The translations under genes and the position numbers were made by a program. A model generated the notes under the pieces. That model worked only from the letters and a program-made list of their open reading frames with translations. It made no database searches and was not told where the DNA came from. From a virus, in IMG/VR virus record IMGVR_UViG_3300033146_003955, positions 1 through 64,000 of that record: 64,000 nucleotides of DNA; one strand, given 5' to 3'. Positions 35,832-45,589 of the stretch are shown piece after piece (position 1 is the first letter of the stretch; every line of letters begins with the position of its first letter).

Positions 35832-38800
35832 TAAAAAATATTGTTATAACGAAACAGGGCGATGAGGCTGAAAATTCAAATAATACTCTATTTATGTCTC
35901 CATCTTCTTGGATTGAAGGCGGTGCTAATCTCATCCTTTTTAAAAATGACAAAATACTCATTAACGGTACAGATTATTCAGTTAACGATTTTCAAAATAT
36001 TGAATTAGCAGCAAGTGCCAAGGCAGCAGATAATATAAAGTTTGTGATTACCCAGTTGGATGATCCTTCGGAACTTTTATCTTATGATGATAGAGTACAG
36101 CAATTAGACAGATTAAATAAAAAAACAGCAGGAAAAGCTCAAACATCAATAGAAAAAAGAGTAACTGAAGAAACAATACCATCTAAATTTATAATTCACT
36201 CTGATGATGTTTGGACTACTACTATTTCTTCAGATATTTCTACTGCTCTTCAAGAACAAGCAATAAATTTCCATACCAAATTATTCTTAAAAGAAGACAC
36301 AACAGTAGCTAATCAAAAAGGGTGGTATGCTACAACAGATAATACACTTGAAGGTAGAATAACAAATTGGGTTCCTGGAGATTTTGGTAAATCTTATATT
36401 GTAAGACTATATGACTTTAATGACAATGAAATACCATCATCAGATGGTATGAATTGGTACTGGGATTATCAATCTGGTTATTTAACAATACAAAATGATT
36501 TTGATTTCCCAACACCATTTAAGATAACAGGTGCTTCTTATAATGGTCGTTTTGGTATAGGTTCACTTAAAAATTGGAAAGAACCAGTTTTTTCAATTGC
36601 GGATCTTCCTCTTTACCACAATGATGATGGCGATGTCCGTCTTATTTTAACTGAAAACAAATTATATAGGTTTGATAGTCTTCTACCAGGATGGGAACCT
36701 CTTTCCTATGGTTCTCAAGCGTTTAAAGACCCCGTATTAAGTAATATGGATCTTCCGGATGTAAATAATATGCGTGGCGATATACGTCTTGTTATGGAGG
36801 AATCTAATCTTTACGTTTTTGACGATGCTATGGGTTTAAACGGTGGATGGGTTTTGTTAACTGGTCATGGTTTTAATCCATCTAACTTCTATGATAAAGA
36901 GCAAACAGATGCTCTTCTCAATTTAAAATCTAATACAGGTCACACTCATGATACTATTTACTTAAGAGATGAGGAAGTTAAAAATTTAGTTAGATGGAGA
37001 CCATCGAGAGCTGATTTTAATGATTTACCTCCTTATACAGAAAATAGAGATGGTGATGTAATTCTTACGCGAGATGATAATACTATTTATAGATGGTATG
37101 ATGATAATCCTAATCTGTCCCAAGGCCATTGGGAAGCTATTTTCCAATCTAATTTTTCTTGGAAAACACCAGTTACCATGGCTATAGATTTACCTACTGT
37201 AGGTAACGCGCCTGGTGAATGCAGATTGGTGACTGAAGAGCAGAAAATATATTTTTGGGACGGAGTAAACTGGTACGCAATAGTAGCTGATGCGGCACCA
37301 CACTATCATGATGATAGATATTTACTTAAAACGTCTCTCAACTGGAAACAACCTGTTAACAGTGAAGGGGATTTACCATCAATAAATAATAATGATGGTG
37401 ATATTCGCCTTACACTTGATACATCTATAATCTATAGATGGCATAACGCAACTTCTGAGTGGTTACAGGTAATAGCAGACATATCATGGCTTCCTCCAAT
37501 TACAACATTCGCTCAACTTCCATTAACAGCTAAAGATAATGATGTGGTATACATTAAAGAATATAATAAACTTTATGTATATGATGTTGACACATGGAAA
37601 CAAATAGAATCTGTAGGTTCAGGTCATGATCATGATGATTTATATTATTCAAAATCTGAAATAGATAATATTATAAATGTTATAACAGTTGATTTTGACA
37701 ATCATACACATGATGGTATAAACACACAAAAAATTAATTACAATAATCTCCTTAATATACCGACTTTCTATTGGAAAAATCCAGTAGTATTTGAATCTGA
37801 ACTTCCTATTGTTGATAATGAGATAGGAGATGCAAGAATAGTTGTTGATGCAAAATCCATATATGTGTGGGACGGTAATCAGTGGCAACTTGTATCTAAT
37901 GGTACTATTGTTGCAGAACATGACCACGATGACAGATACTATACCGAAGCAGAAGTAACTGCTCTAATTGATGCAGCTACTACAAATATCTTAATTCAAT
38001 TAAATGATAAATCTGATGTAACACATACACATGATGATAGGTATTATACTGAACTTGAAATGGATATTGCTCTTGCAGATAAAGCTGATAGAATACATTC
38101 TCACCCCTATGCTTCAGATACGCATCTTCACGATGATAGGTATTACAAAAAAATAGATTTACAAACAGCAGGTGGTGGAACAGTTCATTGGGACAATATA
38201 ACTAATAAACCTCTTTCGATAACTGATTCATGGCAAACACCAGTTCAATCAGAATCAAATCTTCCACTTATAAATAATAACACTGGTGATTTACGTCTTG
38301 TATTAGATACTTCTGACGTATGGAGATATGACGGTTCAGACTGGATTATTGTAGGACATTGGGCCGGTCCTTCTATTGATCATTGGGAAGCTCCAGTAGA
38401 ATTGGCATCTGAATTACCTTATGGCGGCAATTCAGATGGAGATATTCGTCTTGTAATGGATGAAGGTACTTTATATAGATGGGTACTTTTAACTTCAACA
38501 TGGGAACCTATGATTGGTGGTACAGCAGAATGTGATTGTCCTCCTCCAGGTAATGATGATGGTACTGGAATTGGTACCATGGAGATTCAAGTTTACATAA
38601 ATGGTTTACAAGGTTTCGAAGATGAAGATTGGGAACGTCCCACTTCAACATCTATACGAATATTAGCTGATGTTGGCCCATTAGATATAATATCAATATT
38701 AGTTATAGGTGACGAGGTAACAAGATATAATTTTAGAGGTGAGGCTGAAGGCCAAATTGAAATTAACCTCTCTACAACTTTTTATAGACAAGAATTAGAA

Positions 38801-40897
38801 CTTTCAGTTCAAACTTCTTTATTTACTATTCCAAACCCCTATCATCCAGGTCAAAAAGATTTAATTCTTTGGGTTAACGGTGTATTACAGAGAGTTGGTG
38901 AAGATTATACTGAATTATCATCTACACAATTTCTTTTCACACGAATGTTAGATATAGGCGACCGTATTTTAATTATAATTTTAGGTTCAACTAGTGGAAG
39001 TGAAAGTTATAGCAGAGAAGATTACGTAGTTAGCGAACTTAATCAAACAATGAGTATGATAAATGAATATGCTATGGGTACCCAACAGCTCTTGGTTTAT
39101 TACAACGGTCAGCTTCAGCTTGAAGGTGATGATTATACCGAACTTGATACGACAACTATAAGATTTGAAAATAGATTGTTGGAACTTGATGATTTTGTAA
39201 CATTTATTATTCTTAAAGGTTTAGCGGTTGGCGGTACTGGCGGCAGTATTATTAATTACGCATCTGACTTATTACTTGGTTGGCCAACAGATAATTCATG
39301 GTCTGATGGCTATGTAGAACTAGTTCCTACCATGAATGTCGCTGATGCCATCGACGAATTAAATGAAGCTGTTTTAGAATTAATACCATCAGAATTAATA
39401 TCATTAGAAGATATAAATCTTGAATCTGAAGGAATAGATTTAGTATCTGGTTTTGTTGCAGATGGTAATGCATATATTGAAGGACAACCTGGAGACTATT
39501 TCAATTATTTAACTAAAAATAGAGAATTCTATCTTTTGACACCTTTTGATAATTCTTTTGCTAAAGCTGATCAAGGTACACTTCGTCTTTTTGTTAATGG
39601 AATTGAAGTTGATAATTTTAGTCTAGAAGACGCATTTGTGGATAGTGATAGAAATGGGAATCAAACAGCTGCACATTATGGTCAAGTAAATGCTGGCGCT
39701 AACGCCAATGTTGGTGTTGCAGGTACTGGAGGTGCTATAAGAAATTCATCCAATGGTTTTATTCAAATAATGTCTATAAATAAATATAATTATAAAAAAA
39801 TACAAAAAGGATTTGTTAGATTTAAATTTTTTAATGGTCTTCTTCGACATGGATATAATTATATTTATGTTATTCATCAATATGGGAGTGTTGTTAACAC
39901 CACTAAACAATTTAAATTTTTTATGGATACTCAGCATGCATTTCCCGAATTTTCTGGGACTCAAACTTTTTTTCCTCAAAATATACAATCAAATAAATTT
40001 ACTTCTGGCGTTAAATATTATTCTATTGGAGACTCATTTAAAACTACATTAAGTTTTATCAATATGAGCTATACTGTATATTCAGCGGAGCCATTAATGT
40101 TAGATATGCCAGGACTAAAACCTACGCATATAGAATATAATGATTCACGTCTTTTAGGAGTAAGTAATCCACCACATAGAAACGACGGTAATGTAGAATA
40201 TCGTGGTGTATTTGTTTTGAACGAATTTAATGAATATTCTATTGATGCAACATTAACAGTAAAAACTAATACGCCATTTGGCCCAGGAAATGAATATGTA
40301 TTTATTACTAAAAATCGTTTAGTAAACACATATACTAACGGTTCATCTAATTTGGTTGAATTTTTTAGAGATGAAATTTTTCGTCTCTATGAAGGGGAAT
40401 ACGATACCGTTCCTGTACAACGAAATCATATTTGGAATTCTGTTCTCCCATTAGAAGAAAATCAAGCTCTTTTATTTGATAGAGGCTTGAGATATGCTAA
40501 TATGAGTTTTATAGATTATATGCCAGCACAAACTGTAGATTATTCTAACTTTACAGGACCACAAACTTATTACCGCGCATTTTACAAAATGCAACCGAAA
40601 AATAATGGTTATTTTATTATAGATGGAATCATTAAAAATGATTTGTTAGATAATAAGATAATAATAGATATTAAGCTTCCAACACAAACTGGTTGGCTTT
40701 CTTTAAATACATATTATGAAGTATCTAGTTTTAATGGCGAAGATGGTGATGGATGTTTAATTGATATTGTTGACAATAAATTTTATTATTCATCAGGAAT
40801 CTTTTCTACAGTTTATAGTGGTTTTTTGTTGATATTTAAAGTTACACTTCCAGATGAAACAGCACCGACTATGACGTATTTAGAATTAAGATGGTAA
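35828..40897 (+). CDS. Large tail fibre with nine W-P-GD-RLV repeats, 1689 aa
   Basis: Fibre from a GTG start overlapping the previous stop. N-terminal domain (about 145-245: WYWDYQSGYLTIQNDF, YNGRFGIGSL) is shared with the protein at 41999. Between about residues 250 and 900 there are nine copies of a roughly 45-residue repeat, W..PV....DLP...N..GD.RLV......YRW...W, interspersed with HDHDDLYYSKSEID-type shaft units. Further on are related units ending V-NG-LQ-GEDYTEL (about 995-1140). The C-terminal 500 residues are beta-rich and unique, presumably the receptor-binding tip. The same W-GD repeat occurs once in the 3500-residue protein. Confidence 0.87.
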   Translation: MIKNIVITKQGDEAENSNNTLFMSPSSWIEGGANLILFKNDKILINGTDYSVNDFQNIELAASAKAADNIKFVITQLDDPSELLSYDDRVQQLDRLNKKTAGKAQTSIEKRVTEETIPSKFIIHSDDVWTTTISSDISTALQEQAINFHTKLFLKEDTTVANQKGWYATTDNTLEGRITNWVPGDFGKSYIVRLYDFNDNEIPSSDGMNWYWDYQSGYLTIQNDFDFPTPFKITGASYNGRFGIGSLKNWKEPVFSIADLPLYHNDDGDVRLILTENKLYRFDSLLPGWEPLSYGSQAFKDPVLSNMDLPDVNNMRGDIRLVMEESNLYVFDDAMGLNGGWVLLTGHGFNPSNFYDKEQTDALLNLKSNTGHTHDTIYLRDEEVKNLVRWRPSRADFNDLPPYTENRDGDVILTRDDNTIYRWYDDNPNLSQGHWEAIFQSNFSWKTPVTMAIDLPTVGNAPGECRLVTEEQKIYFWDGVNWYAIVADAAPHYHDDRYLLKTSLNWKQPVNSEGDLPSINNNDGDIRLTLDTSIIYRWHNATSEWLQVIADISWLPPITTFAQLPLTAKDNDVVYIKEYNKLYVYDVDTWKQIESVGSGHDHDDLYYSKSEIDNIINVITVDFDNHTHDGINTQKINYNNLLNIPTFYWKNPVVFESELPIVDNEIGDARIVVDAKSIYVWDGNQWQLVSNGTIVAEHDHDDRYYTEAEVTALIDAATTNILIQLNDKSDVTHTHDDRYYTELEMDIALADKADRIHSHPYASDTHLHDDRYYKKIDLQTAGGGTVHWDNITNKPLSITDSWQTPVQSESNLPLINNNTGDLRLVLDTSDVWRYDGSDWIIVGHWAGPSIDHWEAPVELASELPYGGNSDGDIRLVMDEGTLYRWVLLTSTWEPMIGGTAECDCPPPGNDDGTGIGTMEIQVYINGLQGFEDEDWERPTSTSIRILADVGPLDIISILVIGDEVTRYNFRGEAEGQIEINLSTTFYRQELELSVQTSLFTIPNPYHPGQKDLILWVNGVLQRVGEDYTELSSTQFLFTRMLDIGDRILIIILGSTSGSESYSREDYVVSELNQTMSMINEYAMGTQQLLVYYNGQLQLEGDDYTELDTTTIRFENRLLELDDFVTFIILKGLAVGGTGGSIINYASDLLLGWPTDNSWSDGYVELVPTMNVADAIDELNEAVLELIPSELISLEDINLESEGIDLVSGFVADGNAYIEGQPGDYFNYLTKNREFYLLTPFDNSFAKADQGTLRLFVNGIEVDNFSLEDAFVDSDRNGNQTAAHYGQVNAGANANVGVAGTGGAIRNSSNGFIQIMSINKYNYKKIQKGFVRFKFFNGLLRHGYNYIYVIHQYGSVVNTTKQFKFFMDTQHAFPEFSGTQTFFPQNIQSNKFTSGVKYYSIGDSFKTTLSFINMSYTVYSAEPLMLDMPGLKPTHIEYNDSRLLGVSNPPHRNDGNVEYRGVFVLNEFNEYSIDATLTVKTNTPFGPGNEYVFITKNRLVNTYTNGSSNLVEFFRDEIFRLYEGEYDTVPVQRNHIWNSVLPLEENQALLFDRGLRYANMSFIDYMPAQTVDYSNFTGPQTYYRAFYKMQPKNNGYFIIDGIIKNDLLDNKIIIDIKLPTQTGWLSLNTYYEVSSFNGEDGDGCLIDIVDNKFYYSSGIFSTVYSGFLLIFKVTLPDETAPTMTYLELRW

Positions 40898-40907
40898 GGA
40901 GTTTACA

Positions 40908-41504
40908 TTGAGACTTAAAAAATTAACAAATAAATTTGAATTAAGCAAAAATTACGAAAATGAACAGAAAATGGTTTTATCTTCTATAATATCTCGTTTA
41001 AATAGAGTAGGTGATTTTTTTGATGTTATTATAAAATTAGAAAAATTTATAATAGAAGAAGTTCGTGATGAGTATACTGAATTAACAAATGTAAGAGCAG
41101 ATAAAGATAAAATTGTTATGAATGATAGTTTATTTGATTATACAAATAAACACTTTCTTCCAGCTGTTGATAATTTAAATAATAAGATTGAACTTTCAGT
41201 TCAAAGCTGGAACTATGTAGAAAGAGAATATACAACAGGTAAAATATATGGATTTGTAAGTGCTATAAAAAATTTTTATAAAGAATTAAACATGTTGGAA
41301 GGTCAAGATGATGAAAATGATTTACATCCTTCATCAACAACAGAAGCAATAAAAGATTTAATTAATGATTTCGATAGATTTAAAATATACAAGGCAATAA
41401 TGAGTGAAAACATAATTAATAGAATAGAAATTTTGTTATCAATGCAGGTAGATATATTAGAGTCTAATAGTGAGAGTAAAAAATTAACTTTAGACGATTT
41501 GTAA
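40908..41504 (+). CDS. Helical protein after fibre gene
   Basis: A 198-residue charged helical protein from a TTG start with AAGGAG eight bases upstream; the leader AGGAGTTTACATT is the same as that of the gene at 3689. Pattern (NRVGDFFDVIIKLEKFIIEEVRDEY, NRIEILLSMQVDILESN) is similar to the protein at 35259. No domain recognised; a fibre chaperone role is a guess from position. Confidence 0.55.
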   Translation: MRLKKLTNKFELSKNYENEQKMVLSSIISRLNRVGDFFDVIIKLEKFIIEEVRDEYTELTNVRADKDKIVMNDSLFDYTNKHFLPAVDNLNNKIELSVQSWNYVEREYTTGKIYGFVSAIKNFYKELNMLEGQDDENDLHPSSTTEAIKDLINDFDRFKIYKAIMSENIINRIEILLSMQVDILESNSESKKLTLDDL

Positions 41505-41514
41505 GGAGAAAAAT

Positions 41515-41751
41515 ATGGCAACGAAAAAGCAGGATGACGCAGTAAGGGCAATAGATAATTTATTACATAATTTAAATCGTCCTAAATTTATACCTCGAGA
41601 AGATATCGTTTACTTTTATAATGAAATAGAAACCAATTATAATAGTAATATAGATAGTATTGAAACTATTCTTTTTGAAGAAATTAAAGATGAAGAAAAA
41701 TTCGATAAATTAAAAAAAATTAGTAATTTGTTAGAAATTAATATATTCTAA
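41515..41751 (+). CDS. Small helical protein
   Basis: A 78-residue charged protein (MATKKQDDAVRAIDNLLHNLNRPKF) with AAGGAG before the ATG. Its stop overlaps the next start by one base. Second half (NIDSIETILFEEIKDEEKFDKLKKISNLLEI) is helical. Unknown function. Confidence 0.6.
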   Translation: MATKKQDDAVRAIDNLLHNLNRPKFIPREDIVYFYNEIETNYNSNIDSIETILFEEIKDEEKFDKLKKISNLLEINIF

Positions 41752-41993
41752 TGTCTATACAAAATTTACAAAATATAATTAAAGCTCGAGAAATACAACA
41801 GGGTCGTCCTATGACGGAAGAGGAACGACCCTCGCAAGTTGATGAAACAACAGAAATATTAAGATTAATGTTTGCTTATTTAAAAAAAACATTCGGCGAG
41901 ATAAACTCGAATATAACGCAAATGAATCAAGAAATTAATATAATTAAAATTCAACAACAGAAGATTATTGATATATATACTAAAGATAATTAG
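41751..41993 (+). CDS. Small coiled-coil protein
   Basis: An 80-residue protein (MSIQNLQNIIKAREIQQGRPMTEEERPS), with a C-terminal coiled-coil heptad pattern (NSNITQMNQEINIIKIQQQKIIDIY). It ends with tandem stops TAG-TAA, so UAG readthrough would add only one residue. Unknown function. Confidence 0.6.
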   Translation: MSIQNLQNIIKAREIQQGRPMTEEERPSQVDETTEILRLMFAYLKKTFGEINSNITQMNQEINIIKIQQQKIIDIYTKDN

Positions 41994-41998
41994 TAATT

Positions 41999-43084
41999 AT
42001 GAATGATGAAGAATATAAATTAGATAAAGTATATAAGGCAGCTCTCAATCGAGAATTCACGTCCACGAGTAAAGAGTGGTATGAAGAAACTCCTAGCAAA
42101 GAAGTACCTGTAAAATTATCTAATGTTTGGATTGATGATATACCTTCAGTACCTCCGCCTATAACAACTGAAGTTGTGGAGATGGTACAAGATTTAATAT
42201 TGACAGAGGATAGAACAGTTTTAGAACATAAAACATGGTTTACATGTGAAACACCCGGTCTCCTCAATACACGTCTACAAGATTTTATTCAACCTTCTAA
42301 GGGTTATGATATTAAGTATCATGTTAAATTGTATGATAATTCTGGTAAACAAGTTTATATCGGTGAAGAACTAGAATGGGAATTTGATTATTTAAGCGGT
42401 ATTGTTTTTTTTAAAGAAGATCCTCTTAATAAATATGTTCAACCCTTCCATTTATATGGATACAGATATGTTGGTCGTTATGGTTCACTAGACGATTTAA
42501 GTGGTGGTTCTGCTTCCGGTGAAACTGGTGCTACGACACTTGACGAAGCTTATGATGGCGGAAGAACAATTGAAGCTGACGAAGGACCCATACGAATAAC
42601 TGCGTCCAATGGTTCGTCATCTTTACAGGTCGATCCTATAAATTATACACCTGTTAATAATTTAGCTCCTGGACAAATAGTAAATAGGGAAGGTATATTA
42701 TACATCTACGATGAGTCAAGAGCTACCTGGATTTCTATGATTAGACAAGCTATAGCTTTTGGTGCTAAGAGAGCTGATGGTGTATTTATGAATCTATCAA
42801 ACTTCACATCTAATATGTCTGGCTGGCCAGCTTTAAGAAAAGGTATGATTGTCGGCATAACAGCTCAAGCTTCCGGTGGCTATTCGAGGAAACATATTGA
42901 CATAAAAATTAAAGGTGACGAAAATAATCTTTTCGGCTTCGACCTCTTTGACCATTACTACTCGAACGGAAATATGGATATCTCATTTAACGAAAACGAT
43001 TTACTTCAGATATTAGTATCCTCACAATATGAAATGACTTACGGATTAATTATAAACTTAGAAATTGCATGGAGACTTTCTTAA
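41999..43084 (+). CDS. Tail structural protein sharing a domain with the 1689-aa fibre
   Basis: A 361-residue protein. Residues about 75-165 (HKTWFTCETPGLLN..., KLYDNSGKQVYIGEELEWEFDYLSGIVFF, YRYVGRYGSLDDL) align with the N-terminal domain of the fibre at 35828. A short low-complexity linker GGSASGETGATT follows. The C-terminal beta-rich domain (YDESRATWISMIRQAIAFGAKR to the end) is unique. It probably docks at the same virion site as that fibre. Last gene of the fibre block; the GCATA motif and a new transcription unit follow. Confidence 0.75.
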   Translation: MNDEEYKLDKVYKAALNREFTSTSKEWYEETPSKEVPVKLSNVWIDDIPSVPPPITTEVVEMVQDLILTEDRTVLEHKTWFTCETPGLLNTRLQDFIQPSKGYDIKYHVKLYDNSGKQVYIGEELEWEFDYLSGIVFFKEDPLNKYVQPFHLYGYRYVGRYGSLDDLSGGSASGETGATTLDEAYDGGRTIEADEGPIRITASNGSSSLQVDPINYTPVNNLAPGQIVNREGILYIYDESRATWISMIRQAIAFGAKRADGVFMNLSNFTSNMSGWPALRKGMIVGITAQASGGYSRKHIDIKIKGDENNLFGFDLFDHYYSNGNMDISFNENDLLQILVSSQYEMTYGLIINLEIAWRLS

Positions 43085-43088
43085 TAAA

Positions 43089-43105
43089 GCATATTTAATT
43101 ATATA
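43089..43105 (+). promoter_or_regulatory. GCATA-type motif (GCATATTTAATTATATA)
   Basis: First and one of the best matches to the recurrent motif GCATAWTTAAWTATA, 67 bases before the outer-membrane protein gene. All copies I found lie from here to 58.5 kb. Confidence 0.6.
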
Positions 43106-43155
43106 TAAAATTGATTCTTTAATACTATATTAAAAAATAATATAAGGAGAAGCTA

Positions 43156-44493
43156 ATGAAAAAAATTTTATTTATAACGTTATTGATTTTAATATCAGTA
43201 ACAGCTCTATTCTCACAATCAGTGTTAACTGTTGCTGAAGGGAGAGGCGGAACAGGAGTTGCAAATCCCGGTCACTATCCTTCCTTCTTTATGAATCCAG
43301 CAGGGTTTGCACTTGATAGTGGTCTAACTATATTAGGTGTAAATGGCTGGGCTTATTCAGATCAAGCAACTATGGATTTAATTAGAAATCCGGAAACAGC
43401 TTCAGCAAATACAGATGCAGTAATAACAGATAATACAGCTGAAATCGAAGCTTGGTTTGATGACAAAAGCGATGAAGAACTTACTGCTATTATTCAAGAT
43501 GCAGGTTATACAGAACAAGATATTGCGAACTCAGACACAAATGGAAATCATTTAGACGATACATTAGAATTTTTTAACTCTTTAACAGATGACGAAATTA
43601 TCTCAATTATAGGTTTAGTTATAGCTGAGGATGACTTTCCACTCTCAGCTGAAGAATTAGGTCTCCCATCAGGAGCAATGAGATTAGGTACTTCAGCTGG
43701 TTTTGCTTTTACAGCTGGCGGTTTGGGTTTAGGTTTCTTTACAATAGCAGACTTCAATATTGAAGGCGATAACATCCTTGCTATTGAAGGTGCTGCTGAA
43801 GCTAAACTTCAACTTAATTTAGGTTACGCCCATGAATTTAATTTTGGCCTCTTTAAAGTTATACCTGGAATACAAGCTAGGCCGTTCACTTCTTTATTTG
43901 CACCAATTGATGTATCACTTATGACTGCCGTTATGAATGGTAATGATATGGTTAATACAATAATGTCTCTTAGTACAAGGCAGGGAAATGCTATAGCATT
44001 AGATGTTGGAGTTATTGTAGACATCTGGTGGTTTGATATTGGCTTTTCAGTATTTGACTTTTTTGGTACAAAAATAACATATCGTAATACTACGATGGGT
44101 GAAGCTCTAGATGATATATTTGCATCTGGTACTGATGGTGAATATATTATAGATCCAACTTACAACCTTGGTCTTGCGTTTAACCCTAGTATTCCAATAA
44201 TTAAAAGAATAATTGATCCAACTCTTTATATAGATTTTCAAAATTTGGGTGGAGTTATCGATGCTATGAATGATGATCCTGAAGCTGCTAAAGATTTAGT
44301 TTCTATAGGCTTGGATATGAAACTTTTAAATTTCTTAAATTTAAGAGCTGGGTATGCTGGTGGTTATTATACTCTCGGTACAGGATTTGATATATTGATA
44401 TTTGAAGCTAACATAGCTGCTAAGTTTGATGCATTAAATTACAATGATGTTTCTAATTTTGGTATTATGGCTGACTTAGTTATAAGATTCTAA
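43156..44493 (+). CDS. Outer-membrane beta-barrel protein, UPF0164/FadL-like
   Basis: A 445-residue exported protein. Signal peptide MKKILFITLLILISVTALFSQ is cleaved after residue 21. The mature start, VAEGRGGTGVANPGHYPSFFMNPAGFALDSGL, resembles the NPAG region of FadL-like barrels and the spirochaetal UPF0164 proteins. Repeated amphipathic strands fill the C-terminal half, and the last residue is Phe (LVIRF), the usual outer-membrane assembly signal. It has its own upstream motif, ribosome site (AAGGAG) and terminator, so it is an independent unit. A host-derived surface protein on a lytic phage could alter receptors or nutrient uptake; function is inferred. Confidence 0.8.
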   Translation: MKKILFITLLILISVTALFSQSVLTVAEGRGGTGVANPGHYPSFFMNPAGFALDSGLTILGVNGWAYSDQATMDLIRNPETASANTDAVITDNTAEIEAWFDDKSDEELTAIIQDAGYTEQDIANSDTNGNHLDDTLEFFNSLTDDEIISIIGLVIAEDDFPLSAEELGLPSGAMRLGTSAGFAFTAGGLGLGFFTIADFNIEGDNILAIEGAAEAKLQLNLGYAHEFNFGLFKVIPGIQARPFTSLFAPIDVSLMTAVMNGNDMVNTIMSLSTRQGNAIALDVGVIVDIWWFDIGFSVFDFFGTKITYRNTTMGEALDDIFASGTDGEYIIDPTYNLGLAFNPSIPIIKRIIDPTLYIDFQNLGGVIDAMNDDPEAAKDLVSIGLDMKLLNFLNLRAGYAGGYYTLGTGFDILIFEANIAAKFDALNYNDVSNFGIMADLVIRF

Positions 44494-44511
44494 GTATAAG
44501 AAAAATTTATT

Positions 44512-44539
44512 AAAAGGAGCTGAAAAGCTCCTTTTTTTT
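44512..44539 (+). terminator. Intrinsic terminator after outer-membrane protein
   Basis: A 10-bp stem (44512-44521 with 44526-44535), GAAA loop and a run of eight T. Followed within three bases by another GCATA motif. Confidence 0.9.
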
Positions 44540-44541
44540 GT

Positions 44542-44558
44542 GCATATTTACATATATG
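44542..44558 (+). promoter_or_regulatory. GCATA-type motif abutting a start codon
   Basis: GCATATTTACATATATG: the motif runs directly into the ATG at 44556, with nine bases between GCATA and ATG. Same arrangement at 58482. Confidence 0.5.
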
Positions 44559-44741
44559 GAAGAAAAAATTAGAGTGTATAAAGAAGTCATGTTATGGTTT
44601 ACACGTGATGAACATATACAGGAGTTGACCCTTCCTAAAAAGGAAGGTGAGGTTGAAGTGGAATATGTTAATGCCATTACCAGAGCTCAAAGACCAATAC
44701 TTCCAGAACACTGCGGCAGAAAAATAGATTTATATACATAG
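44556..44741 (+). CDS. Small hypothetical protein
   Basis: A 61-residue protein starting MEEKIRVYKEVMLWFTRDE. No Shine-Dalgarno precedes the ATG, which is embedded in the GCATA motif three bases after a terminator, so initiation may be leaderless or from an unusual site. Upstream TTG 44538 lies in the terminator tail and is rejected. Ends TAG. Function unknown. Confidence 0.55.
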   Translation: MEEKIRVYKEVMLWFTRDEHIQELTLPKKEGEVEVEYVNAITRAQRPILPEHCGRKIDLYT

Positions 44742-44749
44742 GAGATAAG

Positions 44750-45589
44750 ATGTACATAGAAAAATTAGACTTAGACATTAAAGATTTTACAGCAGCGGAT
44801 ATTGTTGATATGGATATAGTAGTGGAAAATGCTACTACTGAATCGCAAAAAATATATGATAATCCGTCTACTCGGAAGGGTAGAACTTTTGATGAAATAT
44901 ATAGAGTTTCATTACAGTCACATATAGCTGAGAAACACCTTATAGAGAAATATGATTTTGATGATGACCCTAGACCGTATATGGATGTTATTTATAATGG
45001 TCAAACTATTGATGTTAAAACATCTATTAATGGTATCATGAATTATAAACAGAAACATCTTGAAACGTTGGCTGAAAAAAATTTATGGCCTAATGTAGTT
45101 ATTACTGATTATGTCATGGGGTTTGATGTTAAGAATGAAATATATGAATATAAATTTTATGAGAAAGTGCCTACGGTAACATTCACCGTAATTGATAATG
45201 TAAAAGCTAGCGTTGTTGGCAATGATATAAAAGGCTTCTATAACCAGTTGAAATTTAATGATGATTATAACGAAAAACAGAATAAAAAATATAGTCATAT
45301 GAACACAAAAGAACGACATCTAGCTATGTTGACAAGTTTTGGTATTAAAGTTTCATATGATTATGGGTCTGTTTCTACTCCTGCCCCTATTTCTACTCCT
45401 GTCCCTATTTCTAGTACGTCATCTAAACAAGTTTTTAAAAAACGACCAAAATTTGTCGTAATAAACAAATCTCTAACTAAAAAAATTAATTATACTCCAG
45501 AAATACTTTATAATGGGCTTATTAAAAATGGTAAAACTGTTGGTCAAGCAATTAGTATTATGCGTGATTACGGTATAAAAGTTGTATAA
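44750..45589 (+). CDS. Restriction-endonuclease-like (PD-(D/E)XK) protein
   Basis: A 279-residue protein. The centre has the layout of a PD-(D/E)XK nuclease: Glu61 in HIAEKHL, Asp79 in PYMDVIYNG and Asp88-Val-Lys90 in TIDVKTS. A likely disordered linker rich in Pro/Thr/Ser (STPAPISTPVPIS) separates it from a C-terminal basic tail (FKKRPKFVVINKSLTKKIN). GGAG precedes the ATG. A phage nuclease of this type could process DNA or degrade host DNA; specificity is unknown. Confidence 0.6.
   Translation: MYIEKLDLDIKDFTAADIVDMDIVVENATTESQKIYDNPSTRKGRTFDEIYRVSLQSHIAEKHLIEKYDFDDDPRPYMDVIYNGQTIDVKTSINGIMNYKQKHLETLAEKNLWPNVVITDYVMGFDVKNEIYEYKFYEKVPTVTFTVIDNVKASVVGNDIKGFYNQLKFNDDYNEKQNKKYSHMNTKERHLAMLTSFGIKVSYDYGSVSTPAPISTPVPISSTSSKQVFKKRPKFVVINKSLTKKINYTPEILYNGLIKNGKTVGQAISIMRDYGIKVV

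Noticed and set aside
36570-38520. CRISPR or DNA-level repeat array in the fibre gene
   Set aside because: The repeats are protein-level with diverged DNA and no constant spacers. No CRISPR-like array was seen anywhere in the window.
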